DNA from: JAUREX01 sp044356825
GTDB lineage: Bacteria > Pseudomonadota > Alphaproteobacteria > Rhodobacterales > Rhodobacteraceae
NCBI GenBank assembly: GCA_044356825.1
Contig: JBIKVM010000087.1
Coordinates: 1 to 11,131 of the forward strand
Direction: 5' to 3'
Length of the DNA: 11,131 bases
This document shows positions 5,771 through 11,131 of the stretch, piece by piece; the stretch's first letter is position 1, and each line of letters begins with the position of its first letter. A program made the position numbers and the translations under genes. The notes under the pieces are model-generated. The model was not told where the DNA came from, did no database searches, and saw only the letters and a program-made list of their open reading frames with translations.

Positions 5771-6912
5771 TGGCCGACCTCGCCGGCGCCGGACTCGCGG
5801 CCGACACCACGCGGCCCCGCGGGGCAGGGCTGCTGAACCGCCTTGCCGCCGCGCCGTGGTTCCAGGCGCTGGCAATCCGCCTGCCCTTCGTCGGCCGCCA
5901 TGTGCGCGCCGAGGGGGCGGCGATCTTCGACATCATGGCGGGTTTCGTGAACGCCCAGGCGCTCGCCGCGATCGTGGAGTTGCGCCTCCTGCACCATCTG
6001 GCCGACGGGCCGCTGGCGCCCGAGGCGATCGGGGCGCGCACCGGACTCGACCCGCGCCGCGCAGGGCTGCTCGCACAGGCGGCGGCGGCGCTCGGCCTCG
6101 TGCGCCGACGCGGCGACGGGCGTTTCGCGCTTTCGACTCGTGGCGCGGCATTTCTCGGCGTCCCGGGGCTCGAGGCGATGGTGCGCCATCATCACGTCCT
6201 TTACGCTGATCTCGCCCGGCCCGTCGCGCTCTTGCGGGGCGAGACGGAGCCCGCGCTCGCCCGCTTCTGGCCCTACGTCTTCGGCGCGGCCGGCGCGACC
6301 GACCCGGCCGATGCCGCGCTCTATTCCGATCTCATGGCGCAGACCCAAGGCATCGTCGCGGCCGACACGCTCGCGGCCGTCGATCTGCGCGGCGCGCGGA
6401 CGCTTCTTGACGTGGGCGGCGGTACCGGGGCCTTCCTTGCGGCCGTCGGGCGGGCCTGGCCCGACCTCGGGCTCGCGCTGTTCGATCTGCCTGCGGTGCT
6501 CGCAGGCGCCGAGGCGCGGCTTGCGGCCGTCGGCATGGCGGGCCGGGTGCGCCTGCATCCGGGCAGCTTCCGCGACGATCCGCTGCCGCAGGGCGCAGAT
6601 GTGCTGAGCCTCGTGCGCGTCCTCTATGACCACGCCGACGATACGGTGGCGGCACTCTTGCGCGCGGCGCGGGCGGCCCTGCCGGCGGGCGGGCGAATCA
6701 TCATCTCCGAGCCGATGTCAGGGGGCGAGCGGCCCGACCGGGCGACGGATGTCTATTTCGCCTTCTACACGCTCGCGATGGGCACGGGCCGGACGCGCTC
6801 GGCGGCCGAGATCGCCCGGCACCTGCGCGATGCTGGCTTTGTCGACATCGAGACACCGCGCCCGCGGCGCAGCTTCGTCACCTCCGTCGTGACGGCGCGG
6901 GTTGGTCGCTGA
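5770..6912 (+). CDS. crtF: Hydroxyneurosporene O-methyltransferase (spheroidene pathway)
   Basis: CrtF transfers a methyl group from S-adenosylmethionine to the C-1 hydroxyl made by CrtC, giving the methoxy group of spheroidene. The 380-residue product has an N-terminal winged-helix/dimerisation region (about 55-130: FDIMAGFVNAQALAAIVELR, LSTRGAAFLG) and a C-terminal Rossmann methyltransferase domain. The SAM motif LLDVGGGTGAFL lies at 212-223, the acidic strand end FDLPAV at 238-243, GSF at 265-267, and RVLYDHADD at 283-291, where His288 is in the expected catalytic region. Near the end are SEPM (313-316) and the helix RSAAEIARHLRDAGF. The start overlaps the crtE stop by one base. The 139-bp gap downstream carries the bchC control region, so crtEF transcripts probably read through into bchC, as known for the R. 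capsulatus superoperon. Confidence 0.94.
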   Translation: MADLAGAGLAADTTRPRGAGLLNRLAAAPWFQALAIRLPFVGRHVRAEGAAIFDIMAGFVNAQALAAIVELRLLHHLADGPLAPEAIGARTGLDPRRAGLLAQAAAALGLVRRRGDGRFALSTRGAAFLGVPGLEAMVRHHHVLYADLARPVALLRGETEPALARFWPYVFGAAGATDPADAALYSDLMAQTQGIVAADTLAAVDLRGARTLLDVGGGTGAFLAAVGRAWPDLGLALFDLPAVLAGAEARLAAVGMAGRVRLHPGSFRDDPLPQGADVLSLVRVLYDHADDTVAALLRAARAALPAGGRIIISEPMSGGERPDRATDVYFAFYTLAMGTGRTRSAAEIARHLRDAGFVDIETPRPRRSFVTSVVTARVGR

Positions 6913-6947
6913 CGGCGGTCGGCCGCGTCAGGCTTTTCGCCGACTTG

Positions 6948-6965
6948 TGTCAATTCAGATTGACA
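6948..6965. promoter_or_regulatory. PpsR/CrtJ operator, site 1 of bchC
   Basis: TGTCAATTCAGATTGACA is a perfectly symmetric TGT-N12-ACA palindrome with arms TGTCAAT and ATTGACA. Its right half is also the TTGACA -35 box of the bchC promoter. Confidence 0.9.
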
Positions 6966-6987
6966 GTCTGGGATGTAAGATTAAAGT
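6960..6987 (+). promoter_or_regulatory. Predicted sigma70-type promoter for bchC
   Basis: A consensus TTGACA (6960-6965) is followed after 16 nt by TAAAGT (6982-6987). Transcription would start near 6994, with about 58 nt of leader before the GTG. Operator site 1 covers the -35 and site 2 covers the -10, the layout known for bchC repression by CrtJ in R. capsulatus. The -35 is strong and the -10 is only fair. Confidence 0.7.
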
Positions 6988-6991
6988 TACA
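6974..6991. promoter_or_regulatory. PpsR/CrtJ operator, site 2 of bchC
   Basis: TGTAAGATTAAAGTTACA fits TGT-N12-ACA, with arms that extend outward to ATGTAA and TTACAT. It lies exactly 8 bp from site 1 and overlaps the predicted -10. Confidence 0.88.
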
Positions 6992-7005
6992 TGAGCAGGG
7001 CTCAT
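6991..7005 (+). other. Perfect hairpin at the predicted 5' end of the bchC transcript
   Basis: ATGAGC (6991-6996) and GCTCAT (7000-7005) pair perfectly around AGG. It falls within a few bases of the inferred start of transcription, where a hairpin could protect the mRNA 5' end in read-through transcripts, or it could be a DNA site for a further regulator. Confidence 0.45.
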
Positions 7006-7051
7006 CCCCGGTGGTGCCGTTCGGGCGCATCGGTCGGCAAGCGGGGCAAAC

Positions 7052-8008
7052 GTGGAAACATCTGCCGTCATCCTCTCCGGCCCGCGCGAGATCGCGCTCG
7101 ACCGGTTACGGCTGACCCCGCCGGGCGAGGGCGATCTGGTCGTGCGGATCGCGGCTTCGGGCATTTCCACCGGCACCGAGAAGCTTTTCTGGTCGGGCAC
7201 GATGCCGCCCTTCCCGGGCATGGGCTATCCGCTCGTGCCGGGCTACGAGGCCGCGGGCGAGGTGGTCGAAGCTGGCCCGGCCTCGGGCTTCAGCGTGGGC
7301 GAGCATGTTTTCGTTCCCGGCGCCAACTGCTTCGAGCCGACCGAGCGCGGTCCGGTGCGCGGCCTCTTCGGCGGCGCGGCGCATCACCTCGTGACACCCG
7401 CGCGGCGGGTGACGCGGATCGACCCGGGTTTCGAGGCCGAGGGCGCGCTGCTCGCGCTGGCCGCGACCGCGCGGCACGCGATCGCGGGGCTGCATTCCGA
7501 CCTGCCCGACCTCATCGTGGGCCACGGGGTGCTCGGCCGGCTGCTCGCGCGGCTGACGCTCGCCGCGGGCGGCGCCGCCCCCACCGTGTGGGAGGTCAAT
7601 CCCTACCGCATGGCGGGCGCCGAGGGCTATGGCGTCATCCACCCCGACGCCGACCCCCGCCGCGACTATCGCGCGATCTACGACGCCTCGGGGGATGCGG
7701 GCCTCATCGACACGCTGATCGGCCGTCTGGCCAAGGGCGGCGAGATCGTGCTCGCGGGGTTCTACGCCGAGCCGCTGCGCTTTGCCTTCCCGCCCGCCTT
7801 CCTGCGCGAGGCGCGGCTGCGCATCGCCGCCGAATGGGCGCCCGAGGATCTGGTCGCGACGCGCGCGCTGATCGAATCGGGCGCGCTGTCGCTCGCGGGC
7901 CTCATCACCCATCGCCGGCCGGCGGCCGACGCCCCCGCGGCCTACGAGGCCGCCTTTACCGATTCCCGCTGCCTCAAGATGATCCTCGACTGGAGTGGAT
8001 GCGCATGA
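7052..8008 (+). CDS. bchC: 3-hydroxyethyl bacteriochlorophyllide a dehydrogenase
   Basis: BchC oxidises the C3 hydroxyethyl side chain to the acetyl group of bacteriochlorophyllide a. It is a medium-chain dehydrogenase/reductase relative. The 318-residue product shows STGTEKLFWSG (39-49), PPFPGMGYPLVPGYEAAGEV (52-71), FVPGANCF (87-94), RGLFGGAAHHLV (103-114), and the nucleotide-binding turn LIVGHGVLGRLLARL (154-168). The start is GTG 7052, chosen because METSAVIL matches the family N-terminus and no ATG lies nearby in frame; the ribosome site (AGCGGGG) is weak. It is the first gene after the double operator and promoter. Its stop overlaps the bchX start as ATGA. Confidence 0.95.
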   Translation: METSAVILSGPREIALDRLRLTPPGEGDLVVRIAASGISTGTEKLFWSGTMPPFPGMGYPLVPGYEAAGEVVEAGPASGFSVGEHVFVPGANCFEPTERGPVRGLFGGAAHHLVTPARRVTRIDPGFEAEGALLALAATARHAIAGLHSDLPDLIVGHGVLGRLLARLTLAAGGAAPTVWEVNPYRMAGAEGYGVIHPDADPRRDYRAIYDASGDAGLIDTLIGRLAKGGEIVLAGFYAEPLRFAFPPAFLREARLRIAAEWAPEDLVATRALIESGALSLAGLITHRRPAADAPAAYEAAFTDSRCLKMILDWSGCA

Positions 8009-9009
8009 CGCTCGACGTGCCGAACCTCAAGGACTTCGACGACCGGCTGCGTGCCGAGGCCGCCGAGGAGCCGACGCTCGAAGTGCCGATGGACCCGCCC
8101 TCGAAGAAGACGCAGATCATCGCGATCTACGGCAAGGGCGGCATCGGGAAATCCTTCACCCTCGCCAACCTCAGCCACATGATGGCCGAGATGGGCAAGC
8201 GCGTGCTGCTGATCGGCTGCGATCCGAAGTCGGACACGACATCGCTGCTCTTCGGCGGCAAGGCCTGCCCCACGATCATCGAGACCTCGACCCGCAAGAA
8301 GCTGGCGGGCGAGGAGGTCAAGATCGGCGATGTCTGCTTCAAGCGCGGCGGTGTCTTCGCGATGGAACTCGGCGGCCCCGAGGTCGGGCGCGGCTGCGGC
8401 GGGCGCGGCATCATCCACGGCTTCGAGCTGCTGGAGAAGCTCGGGTTCCATGACTGGGACTTCGACTATGTCCTGCTCGATTTCCTGGGCGACGTGGTCT
8501 GCGGCGGCTTCGGCCTGCCGATCGCGCGCGACATGGCGCAAAAGGTCATCCTGGTCGGCTCGAACGACCTCCAGTCGCTCTATGTCGCCAACAACGTCTG
8601 CTCGGCGGTCGAATACTTCCGCAAGCTTGGCGGCAATGTCGGCATCGCGGGCCTCGTCATCAACAAGGACGACGGCACGGGCGAGGCCGCGGCCTTCGCC
8701 GAGGCGGTGAAGATCCCCGTCCTCGCGGCCATTCCGCAGGATGAGGATCTGCGGCGCAAGTCGGCGAACTATCAGATCGTCGGCACGCGGGCCGGGCGCT
8801 GGGGTGATCTCTTCGCGGGGCTGGCCGAGGCGGTGGCGGGTGCGCCCCCGGTGCGGCCCAAGCCGCTGAGCCAGGACGGGCTTCTGAACCTCTTCTCGGC
8901 CGAGGCGACGGGCAAGGACTTCGTGCTCGAACCCGCGACCGACACCGACATGCGCGGCAAGCACGCCCAGGCGCGCAAGTCGCTCGAAGTGGTCTACGAC
9001 AATGCTTGA
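8005..9009 (+). CDS. bchX: Chlorophyllide a oxidoreductase iron protein, subunit X
   Basis: BchX is the nitrogenase-iron-protein-like homodimer that uses ATP to pass electrons to BchYZ for reduction of ring B. The 334-residue product has Walker A GKGGIGKS (43-50), IGCDPKSDTTS (70-80), GPEVGRGCGGRG (124-135) with Cys131, and DVVCGGFG (163-170) with Cys166; these two cysteines per subunit hold the [4Fe-4S] cluster shared across the dimer. LGSN-like GSNDLQSLYVANNV (185-198) is typical of BchX rather than BchL. The N-terminal extension of about 33 residues before KKTQIIAIYG is also normal for BchX. ATG 8005 forms ATGA with the bchC stop and has GGAG 9 nt upstream; an in-frame ATG at 7999 has GGAG too close. 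The frame is open far upstream (to 6991), but that part is a shadow of bchC. Confidence 0.97.
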   Translation: MTLDVPNLKDFDDRLRAEAAEEPTLEVPMDPPSKKTQIIAIYGKGGIGKSFTLANLSHMMAEMGKRVLLIGCDPKSDTTSLLFGGKACPTIIETSTRKKLAGEEVKIGDVCFKRGGVFAMELGGPEVGRGCGGRGIIHGFELLEKLGFHDWDFDYVLLDFLGDVVCGGFGLPIARDMAQKVILVGSNDLQSLYVANNVCSAVEYFRKLGGNVGIAGLVINKDDGTGEAAAFAEAVKIPVLAAIPQDEDLRRKSANYQIVGTRAGRWGDLFAGLAEAVAGAPPVRPKPLSQDGLLNLFSAEATGKDFVLEPATDTDMRGKHAQARKSLEVVYDNA

Positions 9010-9175
9010 TCTCGACCTCCTCGCCCGCTTCGACCACGCGCTGCGCGATCTCGGCACCGGGGCGCCCTGCGCCGTGCGCGTCGCGCCCCAAGCGCGCGCC
9101 GAGGCGCCCGCCGCCGCCGGCCGCTGCCCCTTTCATGCCGCCGCGCGCGAGCCCCTGCGCGAGGTCGCCGCATGA
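9002..9175 (+). CDS. Candidate 57-residue protein between bchX and bchY, unknown function
   Basis: ATG 9002 lies inside the end of bchX (8-nt overlap) and the TGA at 9173-9175 overlaps the bchY ATG as ATGA, so this short frame exactly fills the space between the two subunit genes. The product begins MLDLDLLARFDHALRDLG, a likely amphipathic helix, followed by an Ala/Arg/Pro-rich linker and a RCPFHAAAREPLREV segment with Cys42, Pro43 and His45. About 50 of the 57 codons after and including the start end in G or C, in line with the flanking genes. I do not recognise a family. No strong ribosome site is seen; translation would rely on coupling. It might be an accessory peptide of the reductase, a bridge that only keeps ribosomes moving, or a frame-displaced piece of an older BchY N-terminus. 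Confidence 0.5.
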   Translation: MLDLDLLARFDHALRDLGTGAPCAVRVAPQARAEAPAAAGRCPFHAAAREPLREVAA

Positions 9176-10752
9176 CGGGCGAGCTGCGCTATGACGACGC
9201 CCACGCGGCCGAGGTGATCGCGCCCGTCGCCGAGGCCGCGCCGGCCGAGGCTTGCGCGACCCCGCCCGCCGGGGGCGACGGCATGGGCTGCCATGCGGGC
9301 GCGGCCGAGATGGACGCGGCCGCCCGCGCGGCCGGCAAGTCCGAGATCCTCGACCGCTACGCCGCCGACTATCCGCGCGGCCCCCACGACAAGCCCCAGA
9401 GCATGTGCCCGGCCTTCGGCTCGCTCCGCGTCGGGCTCAGGATGCGGCGGGTGGCCACCGTGCTGTCGGGGTCGGCCTGCTGCGTCTATGGCCTCACCTT
9501 CGTCAGCCACTTCTACGGCGCGCGCCGCTCGGTCGGCTATGTCCCCTTCAACTCCGAGACGCTCGTCACCGGCAAGCTCTTCGAGGACATCCGCGACGCG
9601 GTCCACGAGCTCGCCGATCCCGACCGCTATGACGCGGTGGTGGTGACGAACCTCTGCGTGCCGACGGCCTCGGGCGTGCCGCTGCGGCTGCTGCCCGCCG
9701 AGATCAACGGGGTGCGCATCGTCGGCATCGACGTGCCGGGCTTTGGCGTGCCGACGCACGCCGAGGCCAAGGACGTGCTCGCGGGCGCGATGCTGGCCTA
9801 TGCGCGCGCCGAGATCGAGGCGGGCCCGGTCGCGGCGCCGCAGGGCGGCCGGTCGGACCGCCCGACCGTCACGCTTCTGGGCGAGATGTTCCCGGCCGAC
9901 CCGATGATGATCGGCGCCCTTCTGGCCCCGCTCGGCCTTGCCGCCGGGCCCGTGGTGCCCGCGCGCGAGTGGCGCGAGCTCTATGCCGCGCTCGATTGCG
10001 GGGCGGTGGCGGCGATCCATCCCTTCTACACCGCCGCGGTGCGCGAGTTCGAGGTCGCGGGCCGGCCGGTGATCGGCTCGGCGCCGGTGGGGGTCGATGG
10101 CACGCATGGCTGGCTGGCCGCCATCGGGGACGCCTTCGGGCTGCCCGCCGCCCGCGTGGGCGCGGCGCAGAACGCCTTCGTGCCCGCGATCCGCGCGGCG
10201 CTGGCGCAGATGCCGATCAAGGGCACGATCACGCTGTCGGGCTATGAGGGATCCGAGCTTCTGGTCGCGCGGCTTTTGATCGAGAGCGGGGCCGAGGTGC
10301 CCTATGTCGGCACCGCCTGCGCGCGCACGCGCTGGTCCGAACCCGACCGCGACTGGCTCGAGGCGCGCGGCGTGCGCGTCGTCTATCGCGCTGCCCTCGA
10401 GGACGACCTCGCCGCGATGGAGGCGATCCGCCCCGACCTCGCGATCGGGACGACCCCGGTCGTGCAGAAGGCCAAGGAACGCGGGATCCCGTCGCTCTAT
10501 TTCACCAACCTCATCTCGGCGCGCCCGCTCATGGGGCCGGCGGGGGCGGGCAGCCTCGGCCAGGTCGTCAACGCCGCCATCGCGGGGCGGGACCGGATGG
10601 CGGGGATGCGCGACTTCTTCGAGGGCGTCGGCGCGGGCGACACGGCGGGGATCTGGGAGGGCGCGCCGAACCTGCGCCCCGACTTCCGCGCCCAGCACCA
10701 GAAGAAGCTCGACAAGGCCGCGCGCGCCGCAAAGGCCGAGGAGATGATATGA
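9172..10752 (+). CDS. bchY: Chlorophyllide a oxidoreductase catalytic subunit Y
   Basis: BchY with BchZ forms the nitrogenase-like catalytic component that reduces the C7-C8 bond of chlorophyllide a. The product is 526 residues, somewhat longer than the roughly 500 I recall for homologues. Conserved sequence begins at GCHAGAAEMDAAARAAG (39-55). SMCPAFGSLR (77-86) gives Cys79, SGSACCVYG (99-107) Cys104, and NLCVPTASG (160-168) Cys162; the spacing of 25 and 58 residues equals that of Cys62, Cys87 and Cys145, which I recall as cluster ligands in the Roseobacter enzyme. Other landmarks are EMFPADPMMIG and KARE-like VVQKAKERGIP with LYFTNLISARPLMGPAG near the C-terminus. ATG 9172 has GAGG 7 nt upstream. 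An ATG at 9283 (residue 38) is an alternative start that would remove an Ala/Glu/Pro-rich leader. Confidence 0.96.
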   Translation: MTGELRYDDAHAAEVIAPVAEAAPAEACATPPAGGDGMGCHAGAAEMDAAARAAGKSEILDRYAADYPRGPHDKPQSMCPAFGSLRVGLRMRRVATVLSGSACCVYGLTFVSHFYGARRSVGYVPFNSETLVTGKLFEDIRDAVHELADPDRYDAVVVTNLCVPTASGVPLRLLPAEINGVRIVGIDVPGFGVPTHAEAKDVLAGAMLAYARAEIEAGPVAAPQGGRSDRPTVTLLGEMFPADPMMIGALLAPLGLAAGPVVPAREWRELYAALDCGAVAAIHPFYTAAVREFEVAGRPVIGSAPVGVDGTHGWLAAIGDAFGLPAARVGAAQNAFVPAIRAALAQMPIKGTITLSGYEGSELLVARLLIESGAEVPYVGTACARTRWSEPDRDWLEARGVRVVYRAALEDDLAAMEAIRPDLAIGTTPVVQKAKERGIPSLYFTNLISARPLMGPAGAGSLGQVVNAAIAGRDRMAGMRDFFEGVGAGDTAGIWEGAPNLRPDFRAQHQKKLDKAARAAKAEEMI

Positions 10753-10793
10753 CGCGGGGTTTCGTCCCTTTACCCGCGGCGGGTGTTTCGCGG

Positions 10794-10813
10794 GCCTCGG
10801 GCCCGGCCGAGGC
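10794..10813 (+). other. Hairpin 1 in the bchY-bchZ spacer
   Basis: GCCTCGG (10794-10800) and CCGAGGC (10807-10813) are perfect arms around a 6-nt GC loop. It lies 41 nt past the bchY stop and one base before the next hairpin. Confidence 0.55.
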
Positions 10814-10814
10814 G

Positions 10815-10847
10815 CCGGGGGCTTCGCGCCCCCGGACCCCCGCGGGG
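10815..10847 (+). repeat. Hairpin 2 and palindrome, core of a probable dispersed repeat
   Basis: CCGGGGGC (10815-10822) and GCCCCCGG (10828-10835) form an 8-bp stem around TTCGC. The palindrome CCCCGCGGGG (10838-10847) follows and leads into TATTTCCGCCAAGATGAG. There is no T-run suited to termination. The stem could act as an mRNA processing or stability element that sets the BchY:BchZ ratio, or may just come with the repeat. Confidence 0.5.
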
Positions 10848-10893
10848 TATTTCCGCCAAGATGAGGGGGCGGGGCTGCGCGTTGCCCGCGCCC

Positions 10894-10919
10894 GGGGTCG
10901 GGGTCGGAGTCGGGGGGGG
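10894..10919 (+). promoter_or_regulatory. G-rich tract at the bchZ ribosome site, possible RNA G-quadruplex
   Basis: Three GGGGTC-like units (10894, 10900, and a degenerate GGAGTC at 10906) lead into a run of eight G (10912-10919), 5 nt before the bchZ ATG. The run is the only Shine-Dalgarno-like sequence for bchZ. G-runs at 10894-10897, 10900-10903, 10912-10914 and 10916-10919 could make a quadruplex, with one 8-nt loop. On the other strand it would be a C-rich tract. Confidence 0.45.
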
Positions 10920-10924
10920 CGCGC

Positions 10925-11131
10925 ATGCTGATCCAGGACCACGACCGGGCGGGGGGCTACTGGGGCGCGGTTTATGCCTTTTGCGCGGTCAAGGGGCTGC
11001 AGGTGGTGATCGACGGGCCGGTGGGCTGCGAGAATCTGCCCGTAACCTCGGTTCTGCATTACACCGATGGCCTGCCGCCGCATGAGCTGCCCATTGTGGT
11101 CACCGGCCTGGGCGAGGAAGAGCTGGGGCGT
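10925..11131 (+). CDS. bchZ: Chlorophyllide a oxidoreductase catalytic subunit Z, N-terminal part
   Basis: Only the first 69 codons are present; the gene runs off the right edge (homologues are near 490 residues). BchZ pairs with BchY in the catalytic component and supplies the fourth ligand of the bridging [4Fe-4S] cluster. The visible part reads MLIQDHDRAGGYWGAVYAF, then VVIDGPVGCENLPVTSVLHY (27-46) and PHELPIVVTGLGEEELG (52-68). Cys35 in GPVGCEN matches the residue I recall as the BchZ ligand in the Roseobacter enzyme. The sequence is close to textbook BchZ, so the call is firm despite truncation. Unlike the tight joints upstream, the gene starts 172 nt after bchY, behind the hairpin and G-rich spacer, so its translation is probably not coupled directly to the bchY stop. 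Confidence 0.95.
   Translation, partial: MLIQDHDRAGGYWGAVYAFCAVKGLQVVIDGPVGCENLPVTSVLHYTDGLPPHELPIVVTGLGEEELGR

Larger units (their letters stand above)
10753..10924 (+). other. Hairpin-rich, G-rich spacer between bchY and bchZ
   Basis: These 172 nt separate two subunit genes of one enzyme that normally sit nearly end to end. In order they hold a small palindrome (ACCCG-CGG-CGGGT, 10772-10784), two adjacent strong hairpins (10794-10813 and 10815-10835), CCCCGCGGGG (10838-10847), a GGGTATTTCCGCCAAGATGA segment (10845-10864), and a G-rich run up to the bchZ start. The hairpin-plus-GGTATTT...CAAGATGA layout resembles a dispersed intergenic repeat I remember from many Rhodobacterales genomes, though I cannot search for copies. 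A 60-codon frame (ATG 10749 to TGA 10931) crosses it but is not coding-like. Confidence 0.6.

Noticed and set aside
6913..6947. Possible terminator after crtF (GTCGGC...GCCGAC and a TTTT run)
   Set aside because: Arms are only 6 bp around a 15-nt loop and the T-run lies inside the loop; read-through from crtEF into bchC is expected for this superoperon.
6991..9009. 672-codon plus-strand frame that includes bchX and starts upstream of bchC
   Set aside because: Before 8005 it is out-of-frame bchC, with low-complexity Arg/Gly-rich translation; it is not a BchC-BchX fusion.
9133..10926. 597-codon minus-strand frame opposite bchY
   Set aside because: It has no family resemblance and mirrors bchY codons on the opposite strand.
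1..11131. tRNA or rRNA genes, CRISPR arrays, transposases or phage genes
   Set aside because: I saw no cloverleaf-like sequence, regularly spaced repeats, or recombinase/transposase motifs; nearly all the window is filled by the genes listed.

Overview
The window is part of a photosynthesis gene cluster from a purple non-sulfur or aerobic anoxygenic phototroph, most likely a Rhodobacterales alphaproteobacterium of the Rhodobacter/Rhodovulum/Roseobacter type. The evidence is very high GC with GC-rich third codon positions, protein sequences that closely follow those of Rhodobacter capsulatus as I remember them, paired TGT-N12-ACA operators of the PpsR/CrtJ type, and the gene order crtC-crtD <-> crtE-crtF-bchC-bchX-bchY-bchZ.

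Left part (1-2305), minus strand: three housekeeping or unrelated genes. They are a truncated hisC-type aminotransferase, a UPF0114/YqhA-family membrane protein, and rpsD (ribosomal protein S4). rpsD starts at GTG 2154, with a strong Shine-Dalgarno and a sigma70-like promoter whose -35 box overlaps the crtC stop codon. This is an edge of the photosynthesis cluster: the tspO-crtB-crtI-crtA block that follows crtC in R. capsulatus is absent here.

Middle (2306-4888), minus strand: crtD and crtC, joined by a 4-nt GTGA overlap, act in the spheroidene branch (C-3,4 desaturation and C-1,2 hydration). The 103-bp divergent region between crtD and crtE holds two TGT-N12-ACA palindromes, so one repressor could control both directions.

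Right part (4889-11131), plus strand: crtE (GGPP synthase) and crtF (hydroxyneurosporene O-methyltransferase) overlap by one base. A second regulatory region with two TGT-N12-ACA palindromes exactly 8 bp apart and an embedded promoter precedes bchC. bchC, bchX, a 57-codon small ORF and bchY are then chained by overlapping stop/start codons. A 172-bp hairpin-rich, G-rich spacer separates bchY from bchZ, which runs off the right edge. BchX, BchY and BchZ form chlorophyllide a oxidoreductase and BchC acts next, so this arm supplies both the GGPP precursor and late bacteriochlorophyll a steps. It matches the known crtEF-bchCXYZ-puf superoperon, and puf would be expected beyond the right edge.

Most of the window is a known system. 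The parts that look least described are the 57-codon ORF between bchX and bchY, the repeat-like G-rich spacer before bchZ, and the overprinting of a CrtC-like N-terminus by the CrtD C-terminal tail. No stretch longer than 300 bases lacks a gene. The other long open frames (for example a 760-codon frame antisense-phased across crtD/crtC and a 672-codon frame entering bchX) are explained by the scarcity of stop codons in GC-rich DNA.
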